Of a stretch of 64,000 nt of DNA, positions 17,323-25,829 are shown in pieces. The stretch comes from Microbacteriaceae bacterium (GTDB lineage: Bacteria; Actinomycetota; Actinomycetes; Actinomycetales; Microbacteriaceae), in NCBI GenBank assembly GCA_024639935.1, contig JAHEFZ010000001.1:97927-161926 (forward strand). Direction: 5' to 3'. Both the position numbers and the translations under genes were made by a program. Under the pieces are notes generated by a model, which saw only the letters and a program-made list of their open reading frames with translations, did no database searches and was not told where the DNA came from. Position 1 is the first letter of the stretch. Each line of letters starts with the position of its first letter.

Positions 17323-18003
17323 TTAGTTGAGCAGACCGAACTGTTCCGCTTCCTTGGTCGGCCCCGCCACCAAGACTTCGTCGAATTCGGCCACAATCGT
17401 GTCACTATCGGCGTTTACCCATTTTCCTTTACCCCGTTTGACTGCCATCACGGTCACGCCGTAGTTTTTCCGGATCTCGGAATCACCCAGTCGGGTGCCG
17501 ATGATGTGCTGGTTTGCCGTGGTTTTGATGATGGCGTAGGTCTCGTCAACTTCAATGAAGTCCGTTGATCCCTTTACTTGATGCGCCACGCGGCGTCCCA
17601 TGTCGTTCTCTGGGTACACCACGTGGTGAACTCCTACTTGCTCCAAGATTTCGCCATGTTCCCGTGATGTGGCCTTTGCCCAAATCTCTTTGACACCGAT
17701 TTTGGTGAGGTAGGCGGCTGTCAAGATGCTGGCGAGAATGTCCGATCCAATCGCGATCACACAAACGTCATACTCCTGCACCTTCAATTGCTCAAGGGCT
17801 TCATTGACTCCAGGGTCAACGCGAACAACTTTCGTCAACAATCCGTTATGGCGCTGGACACGGTCTTCGTCCGTTTCGATTCCGAGCACCTCGATTCCAA
17901 TTTCGACAAGTTCAACGGCCAATGCGCTACCGAAGCGCCCAAGCCCAAACACAGCGGCGTTGCGGACGTTTTTACGTGGACCAGTTGTGATGCGCTTAAC
18001 CAA
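17323..18003 (-). CDS. trkA: TrkA/KtrA-type potassium channel regulatory subunit
   Basis: 226 aa with one RCK_N domain (Rossmann fold, VFGLGRFGSALA; nucleotide-contacting Glu in GIETDE) and an RCK_C domain (about residues 145-226). Gates the TrkH-type channel in response to NAD(H)/ATP or cyclic-di-AMP. TTG start at 18003, overlapping the trkH stop by 8 nt, so its translation is likely coupled to trkH. One-unit length (about 220 aa) indicates the Ktr/CeoB-like arrangement rather than the duplicated E. coli TrkA. Confidence 0.92.
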   Translation of the reverse strand: MVKRITTGPRKNVRNAAVFGLGRFGSALAVELVEIGIEVLGIETDEDRVQRHNGLLTKVVRVDPGVNEALEQLKVQEYDVCVIAIGSDILASILTAAYLTKIGVKEIWAKATSREHGEILEQVGVHHVVYPENDMGRRVAHQVKGSTDFIEVDETYAIIKTTANQHIIGTRLGDSEIRKNYGVTVMAVKRGKGKWVNADSDTIVAEFDEVLVAGPTKEAEQFGLLN

Positions 18004-19360
18004 GGATCGGCCTCTCTTTCGGGAATTCGTACAGTTTAGGACGGTGGGACAGGATGAGCGCCGTGCTCAGCGTGAGTGGTCCCAGTCGACCAATGATCAT
18101 GAGCAAAATGAGGTTGATGAGCGCGGGGTCGGGAAGGCTTGCAGTGATGCCGGTCGACAATCCCACCGTTCCAAACGCACTGATAACTTCGAAGATGATT
18201 CGATCAGTGCTTTCATGCGTCGTCAGTTGCATGAGAATTGTTGAGAATGCGATGTAGGCGACCGCCAAAAGAGCAATCGTGATGGCTTGCCGGTGGACGG
18301 AACGCGAGAGACGCTTCCCAAAGATGTTGACGGCGGAATCACCTTTGAGTTCTGTCCAAACGATGAATGCCAGGACCGCAAATGTCGTGACCTTGATGCC
18401 TCCGGCCGTTCCCGCGGGACCACCACCAATAAACATGAGCGCGTCCATTCCCAGCCAGGTTTCGGGATTCATCGCACCAATGTCCACTACATTGAATCCG
18501 GCGGTGCGCGTTTGCACTGATTGGAAAAACGAGGCCAGAATCTTTGAGCCCGGATCGAGCGGTCCGAGAGTTCCGGGGTTCGACCATTCGAATGCTGCGA
18601 TGTAGATTGTTCCCCCGACGAGAAGAACGGCCGTCATGAACATGACGAGATTGAAATTCATGGTCCACCGGCGCGGGGCCCAGCCGATGCGGCGAAGTTC
18701 CATGATGACGGGGAAGCCTAAACCGCCGATGATGATGAGGGCACAGATCGTGAGCGACACCACCGGATCAGAAACAAAACCCGCAAGATTGTCCGGATAA
18801 AGCGTGAACCCCGCATTGTTGAAGCTGCTGACCGCGTGGAATACGCCCATCCACACGGCTTTGGGTGCGTCATAGTGATGAGCCCATCCAAACCAGACCG
18901 CCAAAATCAATGCACCGATTGCTTCGAAAAAGATCACCATTCGAAGAATTCGCAAAATAGTGGACTTCATGGTCGAATCAGCCGATTGCGCGCGAAATTC
19001 GCTCGAGATGAGTTCGGCGCCGCCCGTCGAGAGTCGACGGAAAATTGCGATTGCTACCAATCCCGATACGGCCATGATTCCAAGTCCGCCCAATTGAATG
19101 AGTGAAAGAAGAACGACTTTGCCGAAATCGGTCAATCCAGTGGAAATATCGAAGACTGATAGCCCCGTGACACACACTGCGCTGGTGGACGTAAAGAACG
19201 CTTCGACTATCGATAAGGGCTCACCGGTCGACGAGAGTGGGAGCGCAAGCAGGATTGCTCCGATTGTGATGAGCCCAACATAGGCGAGCACCGTTGTTTG
19301 CGTGGGGTGAATTGAGAATCGGGGACGCGTGATTGCGCGAAATGACCATTTGGAATCCAC
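17996..19360 (-). CDS. trkH: TrkH/KtrB-type potassium uptake membrane subunit
   Basis: 454 aa, four M1-P-M2 repeats. Selectivity-filter-like loops include TSTSAVCVTGLSV, SSFNNAGFTLYP, TRTAGFNVVD and FGTVGLSTGI, each with the conserved central Gly. Forms the K+ conducting pore. GTG start at 19360 with TAATCT exactly 6 nt upstream and no Shine-Dalgarno. Divergent from nucS. Confidence 0.95.
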   Translation of the reverse strand: MDSKWSFRAITRPRFSIHPTQTTVLAYVGLITIGAILLALPLSSTGEPLSIVEAFFTSTSAVCVTGLSVFDISTGLTDFGKVVLLSLIQLGGLGIMAVSGLVAIAIFRRLSTGGAELISSEFRAQSADSTMKSTILRILRMVIFFEAIGALILAVWFGWAHHYDAPKAVWMGVFHAVSSFNNAGFTLYPDNLAGFVSDPVVSLTICALIIIGGLGFPVIMELRRIGWAPRRWTMNFNLVMFMTAVLLVGGTIYIAAFEWSNPGTLGPLDPGSKILASFFQSVQTRTAGFNVVDIGAMNPETWLGMDALMFIGGGPAGTAGGIKVTTFAVLAFIVWTELKGDSAVNIFGKRLSRSVHRQAITIALLAVAYIAFSTILMQLTTHESTDRIIFEVISAFGTVGLSTGITASLPDPALINLILLMIIGRLGPLTLSTALILSHRPKLYEFPKERPILG

Positions 19361-19366
19361 CTCGCT

Positions 19367-19384
19367 AGATTACGCCCCTAGGCT
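19367..19384. promoter_or_regulatory. Divergent leaderless promoter pair trkH / nucS
   Basis: Minus-strand TAATCT (19367-19372) lies 6 nt before the trkH GTG; plus-strand TAGGCT (19379-19384) lies 6 nt before the nucS GTG. The two starts are only 30 bp apart, so the two promoters must share space and may interfere with one another. Confidence 0.55.
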
Positions 19385-19390
19385 GAAAAC

Positions 19391-20086
19391 GTGAGATTAG
19401 TCGTGGCGCGCTGTTCGGTGGATTACGCCGGTCGTCTCACCGCGCATTTGCCGCTCGCTACACGAACGCTGATGGTGAAACGTGACGGTAGCGTACTCAT
19501 TCACTCGGACGGCGGATCCTACAAACCCCTCAATTGGATGAGCCCACCGTGCGTCATCGATGTCACGCACCCCGACGACGACCTCGCCGCAACCGGGGTG
19601 ATTGAACTGTGGCGGGTGACCAACACGAAAACTACCGACATGCTCGTTATCTCTCTCTTCGAAATCCACCACGATTCAACCCACGAATTGGGTGACGACC
19701 CTGGATTAATAAAGGACGGGGTAGAGGCTCACTTGCAGCGTCTCTCGTCCGAGCAGATCGGGATTTACGGAGAAGGGTTCAGCTTGATTCGACGCGAGTA
19801 TCCGACCGCGATCGGTCCCGTTGATATCCTCGCCCGAGACGCGACTAATTCGGTCGTCGCGATTGAAATCAAGCGCCGTGGTGACATCGATGGCGTTGAA
19901 CAGCTCACGCGTTATCTGGAACTTCTCAATCGTGACCCAACCCTTGCTCCTGTTTCCGGCATCTTCGCGGCCCAAGAAATCAAACCCCAAGCCCGCACTC
20001 TTGCCGAAGACCGGGGCATCCGATGCGTGGTGCTCGATCTCGAAGAATTGCGCGGCAGCGAGTCCGACCAAGACAGACTGTTCTGA
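19391..20086 (+). CDS. nucS: Endonuclease NucS/EndoMS (non-canonical mismatch repair)
   Basis: 231 aa. N-terminal beta-sandwich DNA-binding region, then a RecB-like nuclease core with the motifs 'GPVDILARD' (catalytic Asp) and 'VAIEIKRRG' (E-x-K), and QLTRYLE. Cleaves both strands at mismatches in bacteria lacking MutS/MutL, as shown for actinobacterial and archaeal homologues. The C-terminus ends SDQDRLF, which resembles the beta-clamp-binding Q-x-x-L-F motif known to recruit NucS to DnaN. GTG start, probably leaderless. Stop overlaps the HAD gene start. Confidence 0.95.
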   Translation: MRLVVARCSVDYAGRLTAHLPLATRTLMVKRDGSVLIHSDGGSYKPLNWMSPPCVIDVTHPDDDLAATGVIELWRVTNTKTTDMLVISLFEIHHDSTHELGDDPGLIKDGVEAHLQRLSSEQIGIYGEGFSLIRREYPTAIGPVDILARDATNSVVAIEIKRRGDIDGVEQLTRYLELLNRDPTLAPVSGIFAAQEIKPQARTLAEDRGIRCVVLDLEELRGSESDQDRLF

Positions 20087-20736
20087 TGACCTATACCGCT
20101 GTCCTGTTCGACCTCGACGGGACGATTGTTGATTCAGCTCCCGGAATCTTCCATTGTTTCGAGCACACGTTTCGCATGCTGCATCGTGAAGTTCCGAGCC
20201 GCGAGGTGATGCGTCCGTTCCTCGGACCACCGCTCACGACAACGTTTGGCGACTTCCTCGGGTTGGCCGACGATGAACTCGAACGAGCAATCGCGATCTA
20301 TCGTGCCGAATACGCCGCGGGCGGCGCGATAACGGCAGACCTCTATCCCGGCGTGATCGAGGTTGTCCGTGCGGTTCGAGCCGCCGGAATTCCCGTCGCG
20401 TTAGCGACATCCAAGGTTGAAACAGGAGTTCGCATGGTGTTACGACACTTCGGACTCGAGGACGATTTCGATGTTCTGGGGACCGCCTCGGACGACGACG
20501 TGAGATCGGCGAAAGCGGATGTCGTTCGATTCGCGCTTGACGGACTCGACGAGGCGGGCGCAGACATTTCGCACGTCGTATTGGTCGGTGATCGAATTCA
20601 CGATGTTGACGGTGCCGCCAGTCACAACGTCGACTGTGTTTTGGTGCAGTGGGGTTACGGAAACAGTGGTGAATGGTCCGCGGCGACCGCGACGGTAGCT
20701 ACTCCTGCGGACCTTCGACAGTTCCTCGGCGTTTAA
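20086..20736 (+). CDS. HAD-superfamily hydrolase (phosphoglycolate phosphatase-like)
   Basis: 216 aa from ATG 20086, sharing a base with the nucS stop (TGATG). HAD motif I DLDGTIVDS, motif II ATSK, motif III/IV region VVLVGDRIHDVDGA; an alpha-helical cap lies between motifs I and II. Closest in style to Gph/PPase-type phosphatases (HAD_2). Substrate not determinable. Probably cotranscribed with nucS. Ends with a 4-nt overlap on the convergent copA stop. Confidence 0.88.
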   Translation: MTYTAVLFDLDGTIVDSAPGIFHCFEHTFRMLHREVPSREVMRPFLGPPLTTTFGDFLGLADDELERAIAIYRAEYAAGGAITADLYPGVIEVVRAVRAAGIPVALATSKVETGVRMVLRHFGLEDDFDVLGTASDDDVRSAKADVVRFALDGLDEAGADISHVVLVGDRIHDVDGAASHNVDCVLVQWGYGNSGEWSAATATVATPADLRQFLGV

Positions 20737-22931
20737 CTCGTGCGAAACGCCCGAAGTCGCGCTGAGTTAAGCACGACAAACACCGACGAGAACGCCATCG
20801 CGAGACCGGCAATGGCTGGGCCCATTATTCCCGCCACGGCGATAGGAATAGCAATCGCGTTGTAGCCGAATGCCCACACCACGTTGCCTCGGATTGTTCC
20901 CAGTGTCGAGCGAGAAAGTCGAATCGCGTCGGCTACTCGGCGAAGGTCGGTTGAGACCAGCACAATGTCGCTCGTCTCAATTGCAACATCGGAGCCACTC
21001 CCCATCGCGATACCCAGATCGGCTTGGGCGAGCGCGGCCGCATCGTTGATTCCATCGCCGACCATTGCCACGACTTCTCCCTGTCGCTGAAGACGTATCA
21101 CGAGGTCGCGCTTGTCCGCCGGATTCATTGCGCCATAGAACTCGTCAATGCCCACGTCACGCGCAACCGATTGCGCGACGGCGCGGCTATCACCCGACGC
21201 CAACACAGCGCGTATGCCCAATTTCGATAAGGCACTGATTGCGTCCTTTGCGCTGGGCTTCACGACGTCACTCAGTGCGATTATCCCCACCACGCTGTTA
21301 TCGTGCGAAACCGCAACAAGGGAACGCCCTGCCGTAGACCACTTGTCCGCCAGATCACTTATCGCCGTTGGAACAGTAAGCGATGACTCGGCGAGCCATT
21401 TTAGAGACCCGACTCGCACGATCGACTTCTCCACAATTCCGGTCACTCCTAGCCCCGGCTTGGCTTCTATTCCGCCTGCAACGTCACCCAGGATCCCGCG
21501 GGTGGTTGCTTCGGCGACGACGGCCCGAGCCAACGGATGATCGGTTCCCATCTCAACGCGCGCTGCATTGTGAACAATGGTGTCTGCCGAAACGCCGACA
21601 CCGAAAACGTCGACTACCGAGGGACGTCCGGTCGTGAGGGTCCCAGTCTTATCTACAATGATGGTCGTGATGCGACGCGTGCTCTCGAGCACGTCGGTTC
21701 CACGAATGATTATTCCGCTGCTGGCTCCGCGTCCGGTCCCGACAAGGAGCGCCATCGGAGTTGCCAGCCCTAGCGCACACGGGCACGCAACGACAAGTGT
21801 TGCCACCGCAATCGAGACGGCGTGCGTCGCGTCGCCCGAGACAGTGAACCACACCATCCCGGCGGCGGCGGCAATAACGACGACGAGTGGAACAAATACC
21901 GCCGAAATTCGGTCAACTAGTTTTTGAACAGGGGCTTTGCCCGCTTGGGCTTCTTCCACCATTCGAGTGAGCCGAGCAAGTTCGGTACCGGAGCCGACCG
22001 CAATCGCCTCGACCACAAGGCGGCCCCCCGCATTGATTGTTCCGCCAATCAGCATCGAACCCGGACCGACGGGAACGGGCGCACTTTCCCCGGTCACGGC
22101 ACTCGAATCGATCTCAGACTGTCCTTCAATGATTCGTCCATCCGTTGGAACAATCGCGCCAGCAAGGACGACAAACGTATCGCCCTTCTGAAGTGCGCCT
22201 GCCGGCACCGAAACCTCACGTCCGTCGACGAGAAGTATCGCGTCTTTCGCGGCCGTATTGAGAAGCGCGGTGATCGACATTTTTGCCGAACGTTTAGAGC
22301 GCGATTCCACGAGTCGTCCTAGTAAAACGAACGCCGTGACCACGGCCGCTGACTCAAAGTAGAGGGAATGTGGGCTGTAGCCGAACAGAGACATTTCCAT
22401 GCGCATCCCAATAACCCCCGCCATGGTGAAGAGCAGCGCATAGATTGACCACGCGTACGCTACGGTGACGCCGAGCGAAACGAGAGTGTCCATCGTCGTT
22501 GCTCCATGGCGCGCGTTGCGCAGGGCAGCTCGGTGAAACGGCCACGCTCCCCACGTGACCACGGGTGTCGTAAGAGCGGCAACAAGCCATTGGAATCCGT
22601 CGAATTGCCAGGCGGGAATCATTGAAAAGAGCAATACCGGTATTGCGAGGGTGAGTGAGACGCCGACTCGCGCCGTCAGGATCGGGTCCGCGGGGGGTTC
22701 CGACTCGCGCTCGTCGCGGTTGATGATGTGCGCGCCGTATCCAGCCTTCGCAATGACCGCAATGAGGTCGTTCGCGTTAGTCCTGCCCTCAATGTCCACC
22801 GACGCGCGCTCAGTCGCAAAATTCACCGTGGCCATCACGCCGGGAACAGTTGCCAGTGCGCCCTCAATTCTGCCGGCGCAGGTCGCACACGTCATCCCCT
22901 CCAGTGCAAGGTCGACGTGTGACGTGACCAT
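20733..22931 (-). CDS. copA: Copper-translocating P1B-type ATPase
   Basis: 732 aa. N-terminal heavy-metal-associated domain with GMTCATCAGR (CxxC), about eight transmembrane helices including the ion-path CPC (VACPCALGLATP), phosphorylation site DKTGTLTTG, HP motif GTDHPLARAV, hinge GDGINDAAALAQADLGIAMG. CPC plus a C-terminal pair of helices point to Cu(I) (P1B-1). Exports copper from the cytoplasm. Start overlaps the copZ stop by 1 nt, so both are in one operon. No metal-sensing regulator (CsoR) is seen nearby. Confidence 0.95.
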   Translation of the reverse strand: MVTSHVDLALEGMTCATCAGRIEGALATVPGVMATVNFATERASVDIEGRTNANDLIAVIAKAGYGAHIINRDERESEPPADPILTARVGVSLTLAIPVLLFSMIPAWQFDGFQWLVAALTTPVVTWGAWPFHRAALRNARHGATTMDTLVSLGVTVAYAWSIYALLFTMAGVIGMRMEMSLFGYSPHSLYFESAAVVTAFVLLGRLVESRSKRSAKMSITALLNTAAKDAILLVDGREVSVPAGALQKGDTFVVLAGAIVPTDGRIIEGQSEIDSSAVTGESAPVPVGPGSMLIGGTINAGGRLVVEAIAVGSGTELARLTRMVEEAQAGKAPVQKLVDRISAVFVPLVVVIAAAAGMVWFTVSGDATHAVSIAVATLVVACPCALGLATPMALLVGTGRGASSGIIIRGTDVLESTRRITTIIVDKTGTLTTGRPSVVDVFGVGVSADTIVHNAARVEMGTDHPLARAVVAEATTRGILGDVAGGIEAKPGLGVTGIVEKSIVRVGSLKWLAESSLTVPTAISDLADKWSTAGRSLVAVSHDNSVVGIIALSDVVKPSAKDAISALSKLGIRAVLASGDSRAVAQSVARDVGIDEFYGAMNPADKRDLVIRLQRQGEVVAMVGDGINDAAALAQADLGIAMGSGSDVAIETSDIVLVSTDLRRVADAIRLSRSTLGTIRGNVVWAFGYNAIAIPIAVAGIMGPAIAGLAMAFSSVFVVLNSARLRAFRTS

Positions 22932-23146
22932 TAGCGAACGAGTTCGTAGCCAGCGTCGCCGATTGCCCGTTCGAGAGCGGCAGCGTCGATTACTGCTTCG
23001 CTCTCGACGTGCAGAGTCGACTGGCCATTCGCTACAAGATCAATGCTGACCCCGGTTACTCCCGATACGAGTGCCGCTGCTCGTGACACTGTCATGACGC
23101 AGTGGTTACAGGTCAATCCGGTGACCCCAAAATCTGTTGTGCTCAT
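22931..23146 (-). CDS. copZ: Heavy-metal-associated domain copper chaperone
   Basis: 71 aa, a single HMA domain with the metal-binding motif GLTCNHCVMTV (CxxC). Binds Cu(I) and passes it to CopA. First gene of the copZ-copA pair. Length is typical. Confidence 0.93.
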   Translation of the reverse strand: MSTTDFGVTGLTCNHCVMTVSRAAALVSGVTGVSIDLVANGQSTLHVESEAVIDAAALERAIGDAGYELVR

Positions 23147-23225
23147 GCGATCATCCTTTCACTACAGCGTGAAACAACTAATCATCCCGAGTTATTCCGA
23201 GCAACAATCAGCAGAGAATAGTTTG

Positions 23226-23311
23226 TGGTGCGCAAGAGGGGACTTGAACCCCTACGCCCTTACGGGCACTGGCACCTGAAGCCAGCGCGTCTGCCATTCC
23301 GCCACTTGCGC
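23226..23311 (-). tRNA. tRNA-Leu(CAG)
   Basis: Minus-strand gene with a 7-bp acceptor stem GCGCAAG/CTTGCGC, anticodon stem CTGGC/GCCAG and loop TTCAGGT (anticodon CAG). A long class II variable arm (GCCCGTAAGGGC) and T-arm GGGGTTCAAGTCCCC follow. CCA is encoded (23226-23228). Sits just upstream of the FHA/kinase cluster, as in many actinobacteria. Confidence 0.97.
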
Positions 23312-23395
23312 GCGTCCCGGGACGTGCTCGACAAGGTTACCACGGCGTGCGCCGGCGAATCCCGCGAGGTGCGGAGACGGGACACCCGCCGCGGT

Positions 23396-23401
23396 TAGAA
23401 T
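23396..23401 (+). promoter_or_regulatory. Putative -10 element of the fhaA-pknB operon
   Basis: TAGAAT about 24 nt before the fhaA GTG, with a good Shine-Dalgarno (GGAGGGGG) in the short leader. Likely promoter for the eight-gene cluster. Confidence 0.45.
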
Positions 23402-23425
23402 TGGGGCGACCGTGGAGGGGGAACC

Positions 23426-24097
23426 GTGGGTTTGTTGGACAACGTTGAACGTGGTCTTGAGCGACTCGTCGGCGGCGCTTTCGCGAAGTCTTTTCGGGGC
23501 GGGGTTCAGCCAATTGAGATTATCGCGGCTCTCAAACGAGAGATTGATTCACACGCGGTCGTCGTCCAACGCGACCGTATCCTCGCTCCTCACTCGTTTA
23601 CCGTCGGCCTCAATTCAGAGGATTTCGAGCCACTCAATGCTCACGGTTCGGTTTTGATTGGCGAACTGACGGATGGTGTCCGCGCATACGCGAACCGTCA
23701 ACGCTATAGCTTTACCGCCCCCGTCTCAATTTCTATCGTCGCCGCCTCAGACATTTCGCGTGGCGTCATCAAGGTCGCGTCGCAAGCACTCGATTCAGTG
23801 TCGGAATGGCATCCCGCTCTCGAAATTAACGGCGAAACAGTTCACTTAAACGGCCCCGAAATCATCATCGGCCGTGGTTCGACGGCAACGGTGGTTCTCA
23901 GCGACAGCGGCGCATCGCGTCACCACGCTCGAATCGTCTGGAGCGGCAGAATTGCGGGGCTGGAAGATCTGAAGTCGACAAACGGAACGAAACTCAACGG
24001 AACACGGGTGGTGTCATCACCCCTCGATCAAGGAGACGTCATTCAGATCGGCGGAACACAGCTTGTTTTCCGAATTCTTCCGGGGGCTTCGGCGTGA
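23426..24097 (+). CDS. fhaA: FhaA: DUF3662 and FHA domain protein
   Basis: 223 aa from GTG 23426 (GGAGGGGG upstream). DUF3662 domain at residues 1-110 (GLLDNVERGLERLVGGAF) and a C-terminal FHA domain (about 145-215) with IIIGRG, SRHHARI and STNGTKLNG, which reads phosphothreonine. In mycobacteria FhaA binds phosphorylated MviN/MurJ and FhaB partners and controls wall assembly. Overlaps fhaB by 4 nt. Shorter than the mycobacterial protein because the central low-complexity linker is nearly absent. Confidence 0.93.
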   Translation: MGLLDNVERGLERLVGGAFAKSFRGGVQPIEIIAALKREIDSHAVVVQRDRILAPHSFTVGLNSEDFEPLNAHGSVLIGELTDGVRAYANRQRYSFTAPVSISIVAASDISRGVIKVASQALDSVSEWHPALEINGETVHLNGPEIIIGRGSTATVVLSDSGASRHHARIVWSGRIAGLEDLKSTNGTKLNGTRVVSSPLDQGDVIQIGGTQLVFRILPGASA

Positions 24098-24591
24098 GTG
24101 AACTAACACTTTTCGTACTCCGCTTCGGATTCCTCGGGTTGATGTGGGTTTTCGTTTTCGCCATCGTGTTTGCGTTGCGCAGCGACCTGTTCCGCCACTA
24201 CGTTCGCCGGGGTGATCGACAGCAGGGGGACATCACCCATAATCCGAGCGCCGAATCACTTCCGTTTCTCCCGCCGGTCGCGACCACCTCGACATCGAAC
24301 CCGGCACAAAAACTCGTAATCGTGGCTGGTGCAAGGGAAGGGCTTGAAATCCCCCTTGAGTCTGACAAGCTCACTATCGGTCGTAGCGCTCAATCAGGTC
24401 TCGTCATTCGGGACGAGTACACCTCGACCAACCACGCGCGCCTGCAATTGTGGAACGGGGACTGGGTGATCCAAGACCTCGGCTCCACCAACGGCACCTT
24501 TGTCGATAACCAGCGCGTCAGTGTCCCCACTCCTGTTCCGATGTATACGCCGGTTTCCGTCGGTTCAACAATTTTTGAACTGAGGCCATAG
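24094..24591 (+). CDS. fhaB: FhaB/FipA: membrane-anchored FHA domain protein
   Basis: 165 aa from GTG 24094. One N-terminal transmembrane helix (about 5-28), a linker, and an FHA domain (about 85-160) with LTIGRS, STNHARL and LGSTNGTFVD. Acts as a phosphothreonine-binding adaptor of the Pkn kinases at the septum or elongation machinery in relatives. Stop overlaps the pstP start by 1 nt. Confidence 0.93.
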   Translation: MSELTLFVLRFGFLGLMWVFVFAIVFALRSDLFRHYVRRGDRQQGDITHNPSAESLPFLPPVATTSTSNPAQKLVIVAGAREGLEIPLESDKLTIGRSAQSGLVIRDEYTSTNHARLQLWNGDWVIQDLGSTNGTFVDNQRVSVPTPVPMYTPVSVGSTIFELRP

Positions 24592-25829
24592 TGGACGCCC
24601 GTGTCCTTTCGGTGGCAAGCAGTCACATCGGAAGAGTCCGAGCGAGCAATCAGGATTCGGGTTATGCCGGAACGCATCTGTTCCTCGTTGCCGACGGGAT
24701 GGGCGGTCACGCGGGTGGTGACGTTGCAAGCTCCCTCGCGACGCAGGCGGTCACAGCAGTAGCGGACGAGAGATTTAGTTCAATCGAAATCGCTCAACAA
24801 CGTTTAGTTGAATCGGTAAAGAACAGTGCAGCCGAATTGCGGGAAGCGGTTCGAGAACACCCCGACCTTTCGGGTATGGGAACGACCGTGAGTGCACTTC
24901 TCCGTCATAACAACCACGTCGTCATTGCGCACATTGGAGATTCCCGTATTTACCGTCTTCGAAACGGGGTTCTTGAACAAATCACTACCGACCACACCTT
25001 TGTTCAGAAGCTCGTGGAAACGGGCCGGATTACGGCTGAAGAAGCGCTGGTGCACCCACGTCGAAATGTTCTCATGCGGGTACTCGGTGATGTCGAGGGG
25101 AATGTCGATGTCGACACTGCGGTCCTCGACACCGAACCGGGCGATCGCTGGATGCTGTGTTCGGATGGTCTGTGCGGCTATGTGGCTGAAAGCGCCCTTG
25201 CAAACGTCTTGAATTCTGAACCTGATGCGTCCAAGGCAGCACGCAAACTCATCAACCTTGCTCTCGAACGCGGTGCACCCGACAACGTGACGGTGGTGAT
25301 CGCCGGGGTCAATGAGACCAAAATGAGTGCAGCCGCAAAACCGATGCTCGTTGGAGCAGCATCCCAACCTCTCATCTTTGACGCGATAACTCAAAGATTG
25401 CCTAAAGTTGCGTCGCGAATGTTCTTCCCTGGGTCTGCCACTGAGGAAGGGGAACACTTTGAGACACCCGACTATCTCGACACGCTGATTGCCGAGGACA
25501 AGCAGCGTGCGGCGAAGCGCCGAATGCGGTGGACCCTCTATCTCTCCAGTGCACTCGCGCTGCTCGGACTCGGTGGTATTTATGGATATGTCTGGACGCA
25601 ATCTCAATTCTTTGTCGGTTCCGACCAGGACAGCGTCGTAATTTACCGAGGTGTCAACGCCGACATTGGGTCCATTCCCTTGAATTCAGTCGTGCGCGAC
25701 ACCAACATCGCGTTGACATCTCTCTCTGAATTCGTCCGAACCTCTGTCGAACAAACAATCCCTGTCTTGAGCCTGAAACAAGCTCTTCTCGTTGTCGAAA
25801 GGATTGAGTATGTCTCTCAGTCCAAATAG
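24591..25829 (+). CDS. pstP: PP2C-family serine/threonine phosphatase PstP
   Basis: 412 aa from GTG 24591. PPM domain at residues 1-240 with metal-binding motifs VRASNQD, VADGMGGHAGG, GDSRIYRL, TTDHTFVQ, LCSDGLCGYV and GAPDNVTVV; one transmembrane helix at about 316-337, then an extracellular tail of about 75 aa. Reverses PknA/PknB phosphorylation. The stop lies inside the rodA start region, consistent with coupled translation. Confidence 0.95.
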   Translation: MDARVLSVASSHIGRVRASNQDSGYAGTHLFLVADGMGGHAGGDVASSLATQAVTAVADERFSSIEIAQQRLVESVKNSAAELREAVREHPDLSGMGTTVSALLRHNNHVVIAHIGDSRIYRLRNGVLEQITTDHTFVQKLVETGRITAEEALVHPRRNVLMRVLGDVEGNVDVDTAVLDTEPGDRWMLCSDGLCGYVAESALANVLNSEPDASKAARKLINLALERGAPDNVTVVIAGVNETKMSAAAKPMLVGAASQPLIFDAITQRLPKVASRMFFPGSATEEGEHFETPDYLDTLIAEDKQRAAKRRMRWTLYLSSALALLGLGGIYGYVWTQSQFFVGSDQDSVVIYRGVNADIGSIPLNSVVRDTNIALTSLSEFVRTSVEQTIPVLSLKQALLVVERIEYVSQSK

